NCBI RefSeq assembly: GCF_002216145.1
Contig: NZ_CP022278.1
Coordinates: 248,001 to 312,000 of the forward strand
From: Neisseria chenwenguii
Lineage (GTDB): Bacteria; Pseudomonadota; Gammaproteobacteria; Burkholderiales; Neisseriaceae
Reading direction: 5' to 3'
DNA length: 64,000 bases
In this document: positions 8,721 to 18,001 of the stretch, piece after piece
Layout of the letters: each line of letters opens with the position of its first letter
Position numbering within the stretch: the stretch's first letter is position 1
Notes under the pieces: model-generated
Told to the model about the DNA's origin: nothing
Seen by the model: only the letters and a program-made list of their open reading frames with translations
Database searches by the model: none
Made by a program: the position numbers and the translations under genes

Positions 8721-8810
8721 TTTTTTCCCGTCAACCGCAAATCTGCCCGAAATCCGCTTCCGTAAGCCGTCTGAAAAACATAACCCACAGACAAACAAAG
8801 GAGAAACCCC

Positions 8811-9066
8811 ATGCAAACCGATTACCCCACCGCCAACCTCATCGACCTCGCGCCCGACACACCCTCTTGCAGCGTGCAGTTCCGGCAAAAAACGCTTCAG
8901 CGGCAAAATCCGCCCCTCCCACCCAAAAAAAAAATGCAGCCGCGACAACAGCCTGTTGCGCAAAATGCTCAACATCCCGTCAGACGGCGGCGTAACCTTT
9001 ACACCCGGCCATTTTCTGGACAGCGGCGAAGACGGCATTCTCGTTTCTCCCGAGCCGATTGTCTGA
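8811..9066 (+). pseudogene. Small hypothetical gene split by a +1 frameshift
   Basis: A strong SD (AAAGGAG) precedes ATG 8811 (MQTDYPTANLIDLAPDTPSC...). This frame soon turns compositionally odd. A second frame, one base on, continues with protein-like sequence (SGKIRPSHPKKKCSRDN through FTPGHFLDSGEDGILVSPEPIV) to a stop at 9066. Loss of one A from either the A6 tract (8888-8893) or the A10 tract (8926-8935) would join them into about 84 residues. No function recognised. Could be a pseudogene, a phase-variable gene, or a base-calling error at a homopolymer. Confidence 0.5.
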
Positions 9067-9234
9067 TTTGTCTTTTTCAAACCAAAGGCCGTCTGATGCT
9101 TCGGCTGCACTCAGCAACCGGTTCAGACGGCCTGATTCATATAACGAAAACAGCTTTTTTTAAAACCAAGCATTCTTTCCCATTTTCAGACGGCCTGTTT
9201 AAAGTAGCCCCTATTTTCGAATAAGGACGACAAC

Positions 9235-10545
9235 ATGACCGCCACCACCGCCCCCCTGCTCCGCTTCATTACCGCCGGAAGTGTTGACGACGGAAAATCC
9301 ACCCTCATCGGCCGTTTGCTTTACGACAGCAAAACCCTGCTGACCGACCAGATTGCCAAACTCAACCAGACCGCCGCCAAAGGCGAAACGCCCGATTTCG
9401 CCAGCCTGACCGACGGTTTGGCCGCCGAACGCGAGCAAGGCATCACCATCGACGTCGCCTACCGCTATTTCGCTACCCCGAAACGCAAATTCATCATCGC
9501 CGACACCCCGGGACACGAGCAATACACCCGCAACATGGTCACGGGCGCGTCCACCGCCGATGCAGCTATCGTCCTCGTCGACGCCACCCGTGTCGATTTC
9601 AGCAGCGCAGAACCCGTTCTCTTACCGCAAACCAAACGCCACAGCGCCATTCTCAAACTCTTGGGCTGCCCCGGCATCATCGTCGCCGTCAATAAACTCG
9701 ACCTGCTCGGTTTCGACCAAGCCAAATACGAAGCCATCACCGAAGCCTACCGCAAACTCGCGCAGCAAATCGGCCTGACCGCCAAAGTGTATTTCCTGCC
9801 CATCAGCGCCCTGCAAGGCGACAACATCGTTGAAGCCAGCGCCCAAACCCCGTGGTATCAAGGTTTACCGCTGCTGCCCCTGCTCGAAACCCTGCCCGTT
9901 TCCCGCAACGACGCCGCCGAACTGCCCGCGCATTTCCCCGTTCAGCGCGTTGCCCGCCAAGACGGCAGCAGCAGCGACGATTTCCGCGGCTACCAAGGCC
10001 GCCTCGAAGCAGGCCGTCTGAAAACCGGCGATGCCGTGAAGGTATTGCCCGGCGGCCGAACCGCCAAAATCGCCGAAATCTACAATCCGAACGGCAAAAC
10101 CGATGCCGCAGAAGCCGGAGAAGTGCTTACCGTCACCCTCGACACCGACCTAGACATCTCGCGCGGCAACACCATCGTTGCCGCCGACAGCCCGATCGCT
10201 CCCGAACAGCAATTCCAAGCCGCATTGTGCTGGTTTGACGAAACCCCGCTCAACCCGCGCCGCAAATACCTGCTGAAACACACCACCCAAACCACCGCCG
10301 TCAAAATCAGCGGCATCGAATACGTTTGGGACGTCAACACCCTCAGCCGCATGCAGTCCGCCGCCGAACTCAAGCTCAACGACATCGGCCACGTCAGCCT
10401 CAAAACCCAACAGCCGCTGGCCGCCGCGCCCTACGCGCAAAACCCCGCCGCCGGCGCGTTTATCCTGATTGACGAGGCTACTAACCATACCGTCGCCGCC
10501 GGCATGATCCGCAGCGGCGACACGGCGGACAGCTTTGAGATTTGA
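9235..10545 (+). CDS. cysN: Sulfate adenylyltransferase GTPase subunit CysN
   Basis: A 436-residue EF-Tu-like GTPase that with CysD makes adenosine 5'-phosphosulfate from sulfate and ATP. G motifs: GSVDDGKST near residue 17, REQGITIDVAYRYF, DTPGHEQY and NKLDLLGFD. The EF-Tu domain 2/3 region follows. No APS kinase (CysC) extension. Oddly, no cysD, cysH, cysJ or cysI lies next to it in the window, and it is bounded by DUS on both sides. CysD must be elsewhere for function. Confidence 0.93.
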   Translation: MTATTAPLLRFITAGSVDDGKSTLIGRLLYDSKTLLTDQIAKLNQTAAKGETPDFASLTDGLAAEREQGITIDVAYRYFATPKRKFIIADTPGHEQYTRNMVTGASTADAAIVLVDATRVDFSSAEPVLLPQTKRHSAILKLLGCPGIIVAVNKLDLLGFDQAKYEAITEAYRKLAQQIGLTAKVYFLPISALQGDNIVEASAQTPWYQGLPLLPLLETLPVSRNDAAELPAHFPVQRVARQDGSSSDDFRGYQGRLEAGRLKTGDAVKVLPGGRTAKIAEIYNPNGKTDAAEAGEVLTVTLDTDLDISRGNTIVAADSPIAPEQQFQAALCWFDETPLNPRRKYLLKHTTQTTAVKISGIEYVWDVNTLSRMQSAAELKLNDIGHVSLKTQQPLAAAPYAQNPAAGAFILIDEATNHTVAAGMIRSGDTADSFEI

Positions 10546-10584
10546 GGCCGTATGAAAACGGTATTTTTAGATTTGCAGCAGCAT

Positions 10585-10665
10585 AGGTCGGATTATCGAA
10601 TCCGACAAAGAGGCGATTTCCCTTGTCGTTGTTGTTTCAAACGTCGGATTCAAGAATCCGACCTA
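10585..10665. repeat. Paired GTCGGATT palindromes
   Basis: Two 20-bp palindromes, GTCGGATT-ATCG-AATCCGAC (10587-10606) and GTCGGATT-CAAG-AATCCGAC (10643-10662), face each other. The outer TAGGTCGG and CCGACCTA ends make a larger inverted repeat. A dispersed non-coding repeat between cysN and ppx. Confidence 0.75.
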
Positions 10666-10690
10666 CACCGCCACATCCGCAGGCATGAAA

Positions 10691-10720
10691 CAGGCCGTCT
10701 GAATTCAGACGGCCTGTTTT
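10691..10720. terminator. Inverted DUS terminator between cysN and ppx
   Basis: CAGGCCGTCTGAA directly abuts TTCAGACGGCCTG and a T-run. It lies between converging genes. Confidence 0.8.
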
Positions 10721-10739
10721 ATCTGCCCAAACGCCCGTT

Positions 10740-12251
10740 CTACTGCGGCTGCACGGTAAACGGCATATCCACTTTCTGCCATTGCGCGCTTTCATAATCC
10801 AGCGCGTCGGCCACCAGCGGGTGCTGCTCCAGCCAGGCCGCGCTGATGCGCAGGGTAAAGCCTTTGCCCGACGGATCGGGGCGGAGCTGGGTTGAGGCGG
10901 GCATTTCCAGCGGCAGGCGGGCGCGACAGAACAGCGCGGCCAGACGCAACGACAAAATAGCATCCCACATCATACTGTTTGCGCCGACGACGTCGGCCAT
11001 TTTTTTTACGTCGCCGCGGTGTCCCAACACCAGCTGTGCCAACACGGTCTGTTCTTTGCGCGAAAAGCCCGGCATATCGGCGTTTTCCAGAATATAGGCC
11101 GAATGTTTGTGGTAGCCGGTATGGGCGATGTCGATACCGATTTCGTGCAGCTGCCCCGCCCAGCCGAGGAAACGCTTCCAGCGCACAACGTCTTGAACCG
11201 GCACGTTTTCCGCCATGCAGAGGCTTTCCATAAACTGTTGCGCGGTTTCGGCCACGCGCTTGGCCTGGTTGAGGCTGACGTGATAGCGGTTTTGGAACTC
11301 GGCGGCGGTTTGGTCGCGCATATCTCCATTGAGCTCGCGGCCGATGAAATCGTAAAACACGCCGTCGCGCAGGGCGGCTTCGGTGACGGTCATTTTCCGA
11401 ATTTCCAGCTCTTCGAACGCCGCCATCATCACCGCCAATCCGCCCGCAAACACTTCCACGCGCTCGGGCTTGAGGTTTTCAAACCTGACTTTTTTAACCG
11501 AACCTGCCTCAATGATGCGTTCGGCCAGTTTTTTCATGCCGGCGTAAGTGATGTCTGCTTCCTGCGGATATTCCGCCGCCAGCACGTCGCGGATGGATTT
11601 GGCCGAACCGGAAGTGCCGATGGCGAAGTCCCAGCCCGCGCGTTTCATCAGTTTGCTGATGCGCTGGATTTCGTTGCGCGCCGCCGAAATGGCCGTCTGA
11701 AAATTCTTTGCAGTGATTTTGTTTTGGAAAAACCGCATGCTGTACGTCACACAGCCCAGCGGCAGGCTTTCGGTCGCGGTCGGCTGCAAGTCGGAACCGA
11801 TGACGAATTCGGTCGAACCGCCGCCGATGTCGATAACCAGCATCCGGTCGCCGTTGGGCGGCAGCGTGTGCACTACGCCGGTGTAAATCAGGCGCGCTTC
11901 CTCGCGCCCCGCAATCACCTCGATCGGAAAACCCAACGCCGCTTCGGCTTTGGGGATAAAGGCAGCAATGTTTTTCGCCACGCGGAACGTGTTGGTCGCC
12001 ACCACGCGCACCTGTTCGGGCGAAAAACCGCGCAGCCGCTCGCCGAAACGCGCCAAACAGTCAAGTGCACACTGCTGCGATTCTTCGCTCAACATTTTCT
12101 GTTCGTCCAAACCCGCGGCAAAGCGCACCATCTGTTTGAACGAATCGACAACTTTAAGCTGTCCGCCGTTGTTTTCGCAGATTTGCAGACGGAAGCTGTT
12201 GGAACCCAAATCGACGGAGGCGATGAGGTTGTTTGTTGCAGTCATGTACAT
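10740..12251 (-). CDS. ppx: Exopolyphosphatase Ppx/GppA
   Basis: A 503-residue ASKHA-fold phosphatase that removes terminal phosphates from polyphosphate (or pppGpp). N-terminal ASVDLGSNSFRLQICE and VVATNTFRVAKN with EVIAGREEARLIYTGV mark domain 1. LVIDIGGGSTEFVIG is the phosphate-binding motif near residue 140. The C-terminal half is the HD-like helical domain. The start MYMTATNN could equally be the second ATG (12245); no clear SD decides. Divergent from the lytic transglycosylase gene. Confidence 0.92.
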   Translation of the reverse strand: MYMTATNNLIASVDLGSNSFRLQICENNGGQLKVVDSFKQMVRFAAGLDEQKMLSEESQQCALDCLARFGERLRGFSPEQVRVVATNTFRVAKNIAAFIPKAEAALGFPIEVIAGREEARLIYTGVVHTLPPNGDRMLVIDIGGGSTEFVIGSDLQPTATESLPLGCVTYSMRFFQNKITAKNFQTAISAARNEIQRISKLMKRAGWDFAIGTSGSAKSIRDVLAAEYPQEADITYAGMKKLAERIIEAGSVKKVRFENLKPERVEVFAGGLAVMMAAFEELEIRKMTVTEAALRDGVFYDFIGRELNGDMRDQTAAEFQNRYHVSLNQAKRVAETAQQFMESLCMAENVPVQDVVRWKRFLGWAGQLHEIGIDIAHTGYHKHSAYILENADMPGFSRKEQTVLAQLVLGHRGDVKKMADVVGANSMMWDAILSLRLAALFCRARLPLEMPASTQLRPDPSGKGFTLRISAAWLEQHPLVADALDYESAQWQKVDMPFTVQPQ

Positions 12252-12441
12252 TCAGCCGGAAATAAGGAAACCGTATGTTACAGGCTGCAAAAAGCGGTGT
12301 CATCCCAAAAAACGCCTGCTTTTGATTCCGCTTAAAAATGCTTTATTTTATAATTGGGGCCGTTTGAAAATATCCTGACGTTCTTCAGACGGCATCAAGC
12401 CATTTCAATCCAATCAGACAAACCGAATCATTACATAACAT

Positions 12442-13065
12442 ATGGAAAAAACGCCCCTCACCCCCGAATCTCCTACCCGCCGCCGCTTCCTCATTGCCGG
12501 CGGCGCCTTGCTCGCCGCCCCCTCGCTTGCCCTCGCCGGCGCACAGCGCGAAGAAACCCTTTCCGACGACGTCGCCTCGGTAATGCGCAGTTCGGTCGGC
12601 AGCGTCAATCCGCCGCGTCTGGTGTTCGCCAACCCCGCCGAAGGCCAACGCTGGCTTACCGCCATGTCGTCGCGGCTGGCCAGATTCGTTCCCGACGAAG
12701 CCGAACGCCGCCGCCTGCTCACCAACATCCAATACGAAGCCAGCCGCGCGGGACTCGATCCGCAGGTTATCCTCGGCCTGATCGAAGTCGAAAGCGGCTT
12801 CCGCCAATACGCCATCAGCAGCGTCGGTGCGCGCGGGCTGATGCAGGTCATGCCGTTTTGGAAAAACTACATCGGCAAGCCGACGCACAATCTGTTCGAC
12901 ATCCGTACCAACCTGCGCTACGGCTGCACCATCCTGCGCCACTACAACAACCTCGAAAACGGCAATCTGCGCCGCGCCCTCGCCCGTTTCAACGGCAGCT
13001 TGGGCAGCGACAAATACCCCAACGCCGTCTTGGGCACGTGGCGCAACAGATGGCAGTGGGGTTAG
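12442..13065 (+). CDS. Periplasmic lytic transglycosylase (SLT domain)
   Basis: A 207-residue protein. Residues 13-34 (RRRFLIAGGALLAAPSLALAG) form a signal peptide with a twin-arginine look. The SLT domain follows: the catalytic glutamate is in LGLIEVESGFRQYAISSVGARGLMQVMPFW, and the ALARFNGSLGSDKYPNAV stretch is the typical Y/N-rich end. It would cleave the MurNAc-GlcNAc bond, leaving 1,6-anhydro ends. A neisserial Ltg of the small type; the exact letter name is not assigned. Followed by a DUS. Confidence 0.87.
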   Translation: MEKTPLTPESPTRRRFLIAGGALLAAPSLALAGAQREETLSDDVASVMRSSVGSVNPPRLVFANPAEGQRWLTAMSSRLARFVPDEAERRRLLTNIQYEASRAGLDPQVILGLIEVESGFRQYAISSVGARGLMQVMPFWKNYIGKPTHNLFDIRTNLRYGCTILRHYNNLENGNLRRALARFNGSLGSDKYPNAVLGTWRNRWQWG

Positions 13066-13202
13066 GCCGTCTGAAAATAAAAAGTACGGCGGATTCTGCC
13101 TGAACGCAGCCTGCCGAATCCCGTTTTCCAGACGGCCGCAAACCGCTCTTCCGCCCTACCCGCCGCCCACCGTGCCGCCAAGCAAACCGTACCCGATTCC
13201 TG

Positions 13203-13208
13203 TATAAT
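13203..13208 (+). promoter_or_regulatory. -10 element of the MFS-ssb unit
   Basis: TATAAT 66 bp upstream of the MFS start, with an extended TG two bases ahead (TGTATAAT). Confidence 0.5.
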
Positions 13209-13273
13209 CCGCGCTTCCTTATTTTGAAATTTCAGACGGCCTGTTTTGCATCAAGGCCGTCTGAAAAAACATT

Positions 13274-14656
13274 ATGGCAAAAGAAAACCGTACCCGAATG
13301 TTTCCGCACGAATGGCGTGCCAGCACTACCTTGTCGGGCGTTTACGCGCTGCGGATGCTGGGGATGTTTTTGGTGCTGCCCGTATTGGCGCTGTATGCCG
13401 CCAACCTGCCCGGCGCAGAGAACAATAAGGCACCGGTCGGGCTGGCGATGGGGATGTACGGCCTGACGCAGGCGCTGTTTCAGCTTCCGCTGGGCATGGC
13501 TTCGGATAAGTTCGGACGCAAAAAAACCATTTATTTCGGCCTGATTGTGTTTGCTGCCGGCAGTTTTATGGCGGCGGCGGCAAACTCGCTGGAAATGCTG
13601 GTGGCAGCGCGCGCGCTTCAGGGCGCAGGCGCGGTCAGCGCAGCGGTTACGGCGCTTTTGGCGGATTTGACCCGCAACGAAGTGCGCACCCGTGCGATGT
13701 CGATGATCGGCTTGAGCATCGGTCTGACCTTTTCCGCCAGCCTGGTCGCCGCGCCGTTGATGGCTGAATTTATCGGCGTTTCGGGCTTGTTTGCGCTCAC
13801 GGGCGTGCTCACACTAATCAGCATTGCCGTGGTTGCATGGTTCACACCCGACCCGGAAATTTCCAAACTACACGAAGACGCGCAAGCCCAACCCGCGCGC
13901 TTCGGCGAAGTATTGCAAGACCGCCACCTGCTGGGTTTGGACTTTGGCATTTTTGCGCTGCACGCCGCGCAAATGGCCTTATTCACCGCGCTGCCGTTTG
14001 CTTTGCAGCAAATCGGGCTGGAAAAAATCGGGCAATGGAAAGTTTATCTGCCCGCAACGCTGACCGGCCTGATCGTGATGGTGCCGTTGATTATCGTCGG
14101 CGAAACGCGCGGCCGGCTCAAGCAGGTTTTTGTGTTGGGGATTGCGCTGATTGCGCTGGCGCAAATCGGGCTGCTGTTCGGCCTCGGTTCACTCGCGTTG
14201 ATTACCGCCTGCCTGATTGTGTATTTCATCGGCTTCAACGTATTGGAAGCCAGCCTGCCCTCTCTGGTGTCGAAAATCGCGCCGGCCGATTTGAAAGGCA
14301 CGGCGATGGGCGTGTACAACACCATGCAGTCGCTCGGCCTGTTTGCCGGCGGCGCGGCGGGCGGAATGTTGTTCCAACACTTCGGTTTTAACGGCGTTTT
14401 CGCCTTTTGCAGCGGCCTGATGCTGGTTTGGCTTGCCGTCGCACTGGCTGCGCCCGCGCCCAAAGCCGTGAAAAACCTGAGCTATCCCGTCGGCAGCCGT
14501 TGGCAGGGCAATACCGGCGCACTTCAATCCGCTCTGGCAGAAGTGGCCGGCATCGAAGCCGTCGCGTTCAGCCAAGACAGACAAACCGTTTTCATCAAAG
14601 CGCTGCAAAAAGGTTTCGACCGCGCAGCCGCCGAAAAAATCATTTCAGGAGGTTAA
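13274..14656 (+). CDS. MFS efflux transporter, YajR-like with C-terminal YAM domain
   Basis: A 460-residue proton-coupled major facilitator of the drug:H+ antiporter type. Twelve hydrophobic segments; motif A reads GMASDKFGRKKT near residue 75. After the last helix, residues of about 395-460 form a soluble ferredoxin-like domain (NLSYPVGSRWQ, AEVAGIEAVAFSQDRQTVFIKA), the arrangement of E. coli YajR. Its stop is 3 nt before ssb, so the two genes are probably co-transcribed. Substrate unknown. Confidence 0.88.
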   Translation: MAKENRTRMFPHEWRASTTLSGVYALRMLGMFLVLPVLALYAANLPGAENNKAPVGLAMGMYGLTQALFQLPLGMASDKFGRKKTIYFGLIVFAAGSFMAAAANSLEMLVAARALQGAGAVSAAVTALLADLTRNEVRTRAMSMIGLSIGLTFSASLVAAPLMAEFIGVSGLFALTGVLTLISIAVVAWFTPDPEISKLHEDAQAQPARFGEVLQDRHLLGLDFGIFALHAAQMALFTALPFALQQIGLEKIGQWKVYLPATLTGLIVMVPLIIVGETRGRLKQVFVLGIALIALAQIGLLFGLGSLALITACLIVYFIGFNVLEASLPSLVSKIAPADLKGTAMGVYNTMQSLGLFAGGAAGGMLFQHFGFNGVFAFCSGLMLVWLAVALAAPAPKAVKNLSYPVGSRWQGNTGALQSALAEVAGIEAVAFSQDRQTVFIKALQKGFDRAAAEKIISGG

Positions 14657-14659
14657 ACC

Positions 14660-15184
14660 ATGTCATCGTTAAACAAAGTCATCTTAATCGGCAACTTGGG
14701 GCGCGACCCCGAAGTACGCTACATGCCCAACGGCGAACCCGTGTGCAACTTCAGCATCGCCACCAGCGAAACTTGGAACGACCGCAACAGCGGCCAGCGC
14801 CAAGAGCGCACCGAGTGGCACAACATCACTATGTACCGCCGCCTGGCCGAAATCGCCGGGCAATATCTGAAAAAAGGCAGTTCCGTCTATATCGAAGGCC
14901 GCATCCAAAGCCGTAAATACCAAGGCAAAGACGGCATCGAGCGCACCGCCTACGAAATCATCGCCAACGAAATGAAAATGCTCGGCAGCCGTCAAAGCGG
15001 CGGCGGCGCAAGCTACGACGAAGGTTACCAGCAAGGCGGCTATCAGCAGAGCGCACCGCAGCAGCAATACCAAAACGCCGCACCCGCCTACAACCAAGAG
15101 CCGCCCGCCGCACCCGCCCGCCGCGCCCCTGCCGCCGCGCCTGCCGTACCGGTGGACGACATCGACGACGATATTCCGTTTTAA
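14660..15184 (+). CDS. ssb: Single-stranded DNA-binding protein
   Basis: A 174-residue SSB. OB-fold residues 1-110 ([67 protein letters not shown]), then a Gly/Gln/Pro/Ala-rich linker and the acidic tip DDIDDDIPF that docks replication and repair partners. SD AGGAGG lies just ahead of ATG, inside the end of the MFS gene. Important here both for replication and for natural transformation. Confidence 0.96.
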   Translation: MSSLNKVILIGNLGRDPEVRYMPNGEPVCNFSIATSETWNDRNSGQRQERTEWHNITMYRRLAEIAGQYLKKGSSVYIEGRIQSRKYQGKDGIERTAYEIIANEMKMLGSRQSGGGASYDEGYQQGGYQQSAPQQQYQNAAPAYNQEPPAAPARRAPAAAPAVPVDDIDDDIPF

Positions 15185-15208
15185 GCGCAGTCGGGCAGCG
15201 CCCGTCAC

Positions 15209-15250
15209 AAAGGCCGTCTGAAAAAGCAAACCGGTTTTTCAGACGGCCTT
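15209..15250 (+). terminator. Inverted DUS terminator after ssb
   Basis: AGGCCGTCTGAAAAA and TTTTTCAGACGGCCTT with a short loop. Confidence 0.78.
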
Positions 15251-15400
15251 GATACAGTCAGTCAATCATCAAATCAGGCGAAAGCTTTCATTCCGTTCAA
15301 AGCTGTGCAGGATAAGGCTTTTGGGCGTTTTTAGCACCTAAAATGTCCCTTACGCCGATATCGGTTTCCGCAAAAGCCGTTGGCCATCTGAAAAAGCAAA

Positions 15401-15426
15401 AGGCCGTCTGAATATTCAGACGGCCT
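15401..15426 (-). terminator. Inverted DUS terminator after yihD
   Basis: AGGCCGTCTGAA, AT, TTCAGACGGCCT: a nearly loopless palindrome 17 nt beyond the yihD stop. Confidence 0.75.
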
Positions 15427-15443
15427 CATTATTTAATCACGGT

Positions 15444-15710
15444 TTATTTAATCACGCCGCGCGCTTTAAGCAGCGCGGTTTTGAAATCTTCCTCGTAATC
15501 TTTGGCAATGCCCGGCACCGGCTCGTTTTTATCGCGGCCGTGCATTTTCAGATGATAAATAACCACCTCGTCGGAAAGCTCGGGCAGCGGTTTGTCGAAG
15601 CCCGCTTCATCGGCGATTTTCTGCATAATCTGCATCAGACTAAGCTCCGGCTCCTGTTTCCAATAGGGTTCGAGCAATTCCAAAAGCTCGCGCAGGCGGT
15701 GGGAACGCAT
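15444..15710 (-). CDS. yihD: YihD family (DUF1040) protein
   Basis: An 88-residue protein closely resembling E. coli YihD: RLRELLELLEPYWKQEPELSL, DEVVIYHLKMHGRDK and the C-terminal VPGIAKDYEEDFKTALLKARGVIK, nearly unchanged in the family. Biochemical role unknown. The start is the ATG at 15710, since AAAGGACA precedes it at SD distance; an ATG five codons earlier would include that SD. Confidence 0.9.
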   Translation of the reverse strand: MRSHRLRELLELLEPYWKQEPELSLMQIMQKIADEAGFDKPLPELSDEVVIYHLKMHGRDKNEPVPGIAKDYEEDFKTALLKARGVIK

Positions 15711-15804
15711 GGTTTGTCCTTTCATCGGTTGATATTTTCAGACGGCAGTTTAGCGGATTTTCTGTCTGCATGCAGCCCGATTCAGTCAAACCGCTGTTTC
15801 GCTA

Positions 15805-15810
15805 TATAAT
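15805..15810 (+). promoter_or_regulatory. -10 element of ung
   Basis: TATAAT 30 bp ahead of the ung start; an AAAGGAG SD follows at about 15830. Confidence 0.5.
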
Positions 15811-15840
15811 TCCCACTACCCAACCGACAAAGGAGCCGCC

Positions 15841-16500
15841 ATGCAGACTTGGCACGATGCAATCGGGGCAGAAAAACAGCAGCCCTATTTTCAAAACATC
15901 CTCCAAACCGTCCGTACCGAGCGCGAAGCGGGAAAGGTCATTTATCCGCCTGCGCACGACGTTTTCAACGCATTCAAAGCCACCGAATTCGACCGCGTTA
16001 AGGTCGTCATTCTCGGCCAAGACCCGTATCACGGCGCGGGACAGGCCCATGGGTTGGCGTTTTCCGTCCGCCCCGAAATTGCCGTTCCGCCCTCTTTGGT
16101 CAATATTTACAAAGAGTTGGCCACTGATATTCCCGGTTTCCAAATCCCGCAGCACGGCTGCCTGACCCATTGGGCGGAGCAAGGCGTTTTGTTGCTCAAC
16201 ACCGTATTGACCGTGCGCGCCGGCCAGGCGCATTCCCACGCCGCGCTCGGCTGGGAACAGTTTACCGACGCCGTCATCAACCAGCTCAACCGACACCGCA
16301 ACGGCCTCGTCTTCATGCTTTGGGGCAGCCACGCGCAGAAAAAAGGCGCATTTATCGACCGCAGCCGCCACCTCGTCCTCACCGCGCCCCACCCCTCGCC
16401 GCTTTCCGCCTACCGCGGCTTTTTCGGCTGCCGCCATTTTTCGCAGGCAAACAATTATTTGATAAAACAAGGGCTTCCCCCGATAGACTGGCAGATTTAG
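15841..16500 (+). CDS. ung: Uracil-DNA glycosylase
   Basis: A 219-residue family-1 UDG that excises uracil from DNA. Motif [19 protein letters not shown] near residue 59 holds the catalytic Asp. [20 protein letters not shown] and the C-terminal [19 protein letters not shown] (Leu-intercalation loop and catalytic His) follow. Full length. It ends in a strong bidirectional DUS terminator shared with the converging hemerythrin gene. Confidence 0.96.
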   Translation: MQTWHDAIGAEKQQPYFQNILQTVRTEREAGKVIYPPAHDVFNAFKATEFDRVKVVILGQDPYHGAGQAHGLAFSVRPEIAVPPSLVNIYKELATDIPGFQIPQHGCLTHWAEQGVLLLNTVLTVRAGQAHSHAALGWEQFTDAVINQLNRHRNGLVFMLWGSHAQKKGAFIDRSRHLVLTAPHPSPLSAYRGFFGCRHFSQANNYLIKQGLPPIDWQI

Positions 16501-16513
16501 TGGAAGAACCGGA

Positions 16514-16557
16514 AAACAGGCAGGCCGTCTGAATTGTTTCAGACGGCCTGCCTGTTT
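16514..16557. terminator. Extended inverted DUS terminator
   Basis: Arms AAACAGGCAGGCCGTCTGAA and its complement around a 3-nt loop: about a 20-bp stem between converging ung and the hemerythrin gene. Confidence 0.88.
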
Positions 16558-16567
16558 GTATCCACGT

Positions 16568-17074
16568 CTACCGCTTCCGCCGCGCAGCCATGATTTTGCC
16601 GATTTCGGCCAGTTTTTCCTGCGGCACAAACTGTTTGCCCAATTCAAACAGCGGCTCTTCGATGCCCAGATGCACGGCATAGCCGTCGGTAAAACGCTTC
16701 AAAACAGCCGTATCGGGGCGGTAATCCGCGTCGGCTTCGAGCTTGCCGAACTCGGCGTAAAGCGCGTTCCAATTATCGTGCAGACTTTGGTGCTGGCGGC
16801 GCAACTCGTCCACACTTTCCTGCGCCTGCGGCGCGTATTGCAGCAGCGGAAAGAAATTTTCTTCTTCGTCTTCGTGATGCAGCGGCGCAGCGACGTTGAA
16901 ATACTGGCTGATTTGGCGCACGGCCTGCAAAACGGTTTGGTTGCGGCCGTTTTCGGCGATGTAACCGGGCAGCATTTCGACCTGGCTGCAAAACCGGCGC
17001 ACTTTGCCGTGACAGGCGTAAAGCATTTCGATGGGTTCGTCGAAGGTGACGCTTTTGGTGTTGAAAAGGTTCAT
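16568..17074 (-). CDS. Hemerythrin HHE-domain protein
   Basis: A 168-residue all-helical protein with metal-ligand pattern: CHGKVRRFC near residue 20, [13 protein letters not shown] near residue 68, [11 protein letters not shown] near residue 93, and HLGIEEPLF near residue 136. These are the His and Glu/Asp ligands of a di-iron hemerythrin. Likely role is oxygen, NO or iron handling in the cytoplasm; no signal peptide. The exact partner is not evident from neighbours. Confidence 0.83.
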   Translation of the reverse strand: MNLFNTKSVTFDEPIEMLYACHGKVRRFCSQVEMLPGYIAENGRNQTVLQAVRQISQYFNVAAPLHHEDEEENFFPLLQYAPQAQESVDELRRQHQSLHDNWNALYAEFGKLEADADYRPDTAVLKRFTDGYAVHLGIEEPLFELGKQFVPQEKLAEIGKIMAARRKR

Positions 17075-17191
17075 GGTTTGGCTTTCTTGGTGTTTTTTTG
17101 GTTTTCAGACGGCCTGAGCGGTCGGATTGAAGCAAAAGGCCGTCTGAAAATCGGATACGGTATTTTGCGGCGTTCTAAATGTTCAGACGGC

Positions 17192-17683
17192 CTACTCGAT
17201 TCGCAAATATTCCACCGCCAAAATCTCGATTTCCTCTCGCCCTTCCGGCGTGTTCAACACTACCTCGTCACCCTCGCGGGCTTTAATCAGCGCGCGGGCG
17301 AGCGGGGAAATCCACGAAATTTTGTTTTGCGCGGTGTCGATTTCGTCCACGCCGACAATGCGGACAGTCTGCTCCGCGCCGTTGCCGCGCAGGATTTCGA
17401 CGGTCGCACCGAAAAACACCTGGTCGGTCGCTTCGCGCGCTTCCGGATCGACGACAACGGCAGCTTCCAGCCGTTTGGTCAGAAAACGGATGCGGCGGTC
17501 GATTTCGCGCATCCGCCGTTTGCCGTAAAGGTAATCGCCGTTTTCGCTGCGGTCGCCGTTGCTCGCCGCCCAGTTGACGATTTGGACGATTTCGGGGCGC
17601 TCTTTGTTGACCAGTTGATAAAGCTCGTCCTTCAGCGCCTGCCAGCCGGCGGGAGTGATGTAATTTTTGTGTTCGGAGGTCAT
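17192..17683 (-). CDS. greB: Transcription elongation factor GreB
   Basis: A 163-residue Gre factor that inserts an N-terminal coiled coil into the RNA polymerase secondary channel and stimulates transcript cleavage. YITPAGWQALKDELYQLVNKERPEIVQIVNWAASNGDRSENGDYLYGKRRMREIDRRIRFLTKRLE covers the coiled coil, including the acidic tip (NGDRSENGDY). The C-terminal FKBP-like half has ISWISPLARALIKAREGDEV. The longer spacing and basic residues favour GreB over GreA. Confidence 0.92.
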   Translation of the reverse strand: MTSEHKNYITPAGWQALKDELYQLVNKERPEIVQIVNWAASNGDRSENGDYLYGKRRMREIDRRIRFLTKRLEAAVVVDPEAREATDQVFFGATVEILRGNGAEQTVRIVGVDEIDTAQNKISWISPLARALIKAREGDEVVLNTPEGREEIEILAVEYLRIE

Positions 17684-18001
17684 GGAAAGTTTGAAATGTT
17701 TTAAAACAGGTGGTTAGGGGATTTTGAAAAACGGCAGGATTTTTCAGACGGCCTTTTTGCTTTTGCCGAAGTGCCGTTTTTATCTTCGTATATTTTATCA
17801 CGCAACGCCGCCACACCCGTCTGCCGAATCTGTTTTTTCAGACGGCCTTTTTTATTCCCCGACACCGAAACCCGCAAAAACAGCCGCCCCACACATTCCA
17901 CATATTTTTCAGACGGCATCAGGATAAACAACCGCTGTTTTCCCGCCTATATTCCCGTTTGAATAAAAAACCTTTCAGGCCGTCTGAAATTTAATTTTTG
18001 T
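17684..18001. other. Gene-free region with scattered DUS
   Basis: No coding frame is convincing. It holds four uptake sequences, including a TTCAGACGGCATC variant near 17,908 and AGGCCGTCTGAA near 17,978. It marks the left edge of the accessory region. Confidence 0.6.
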
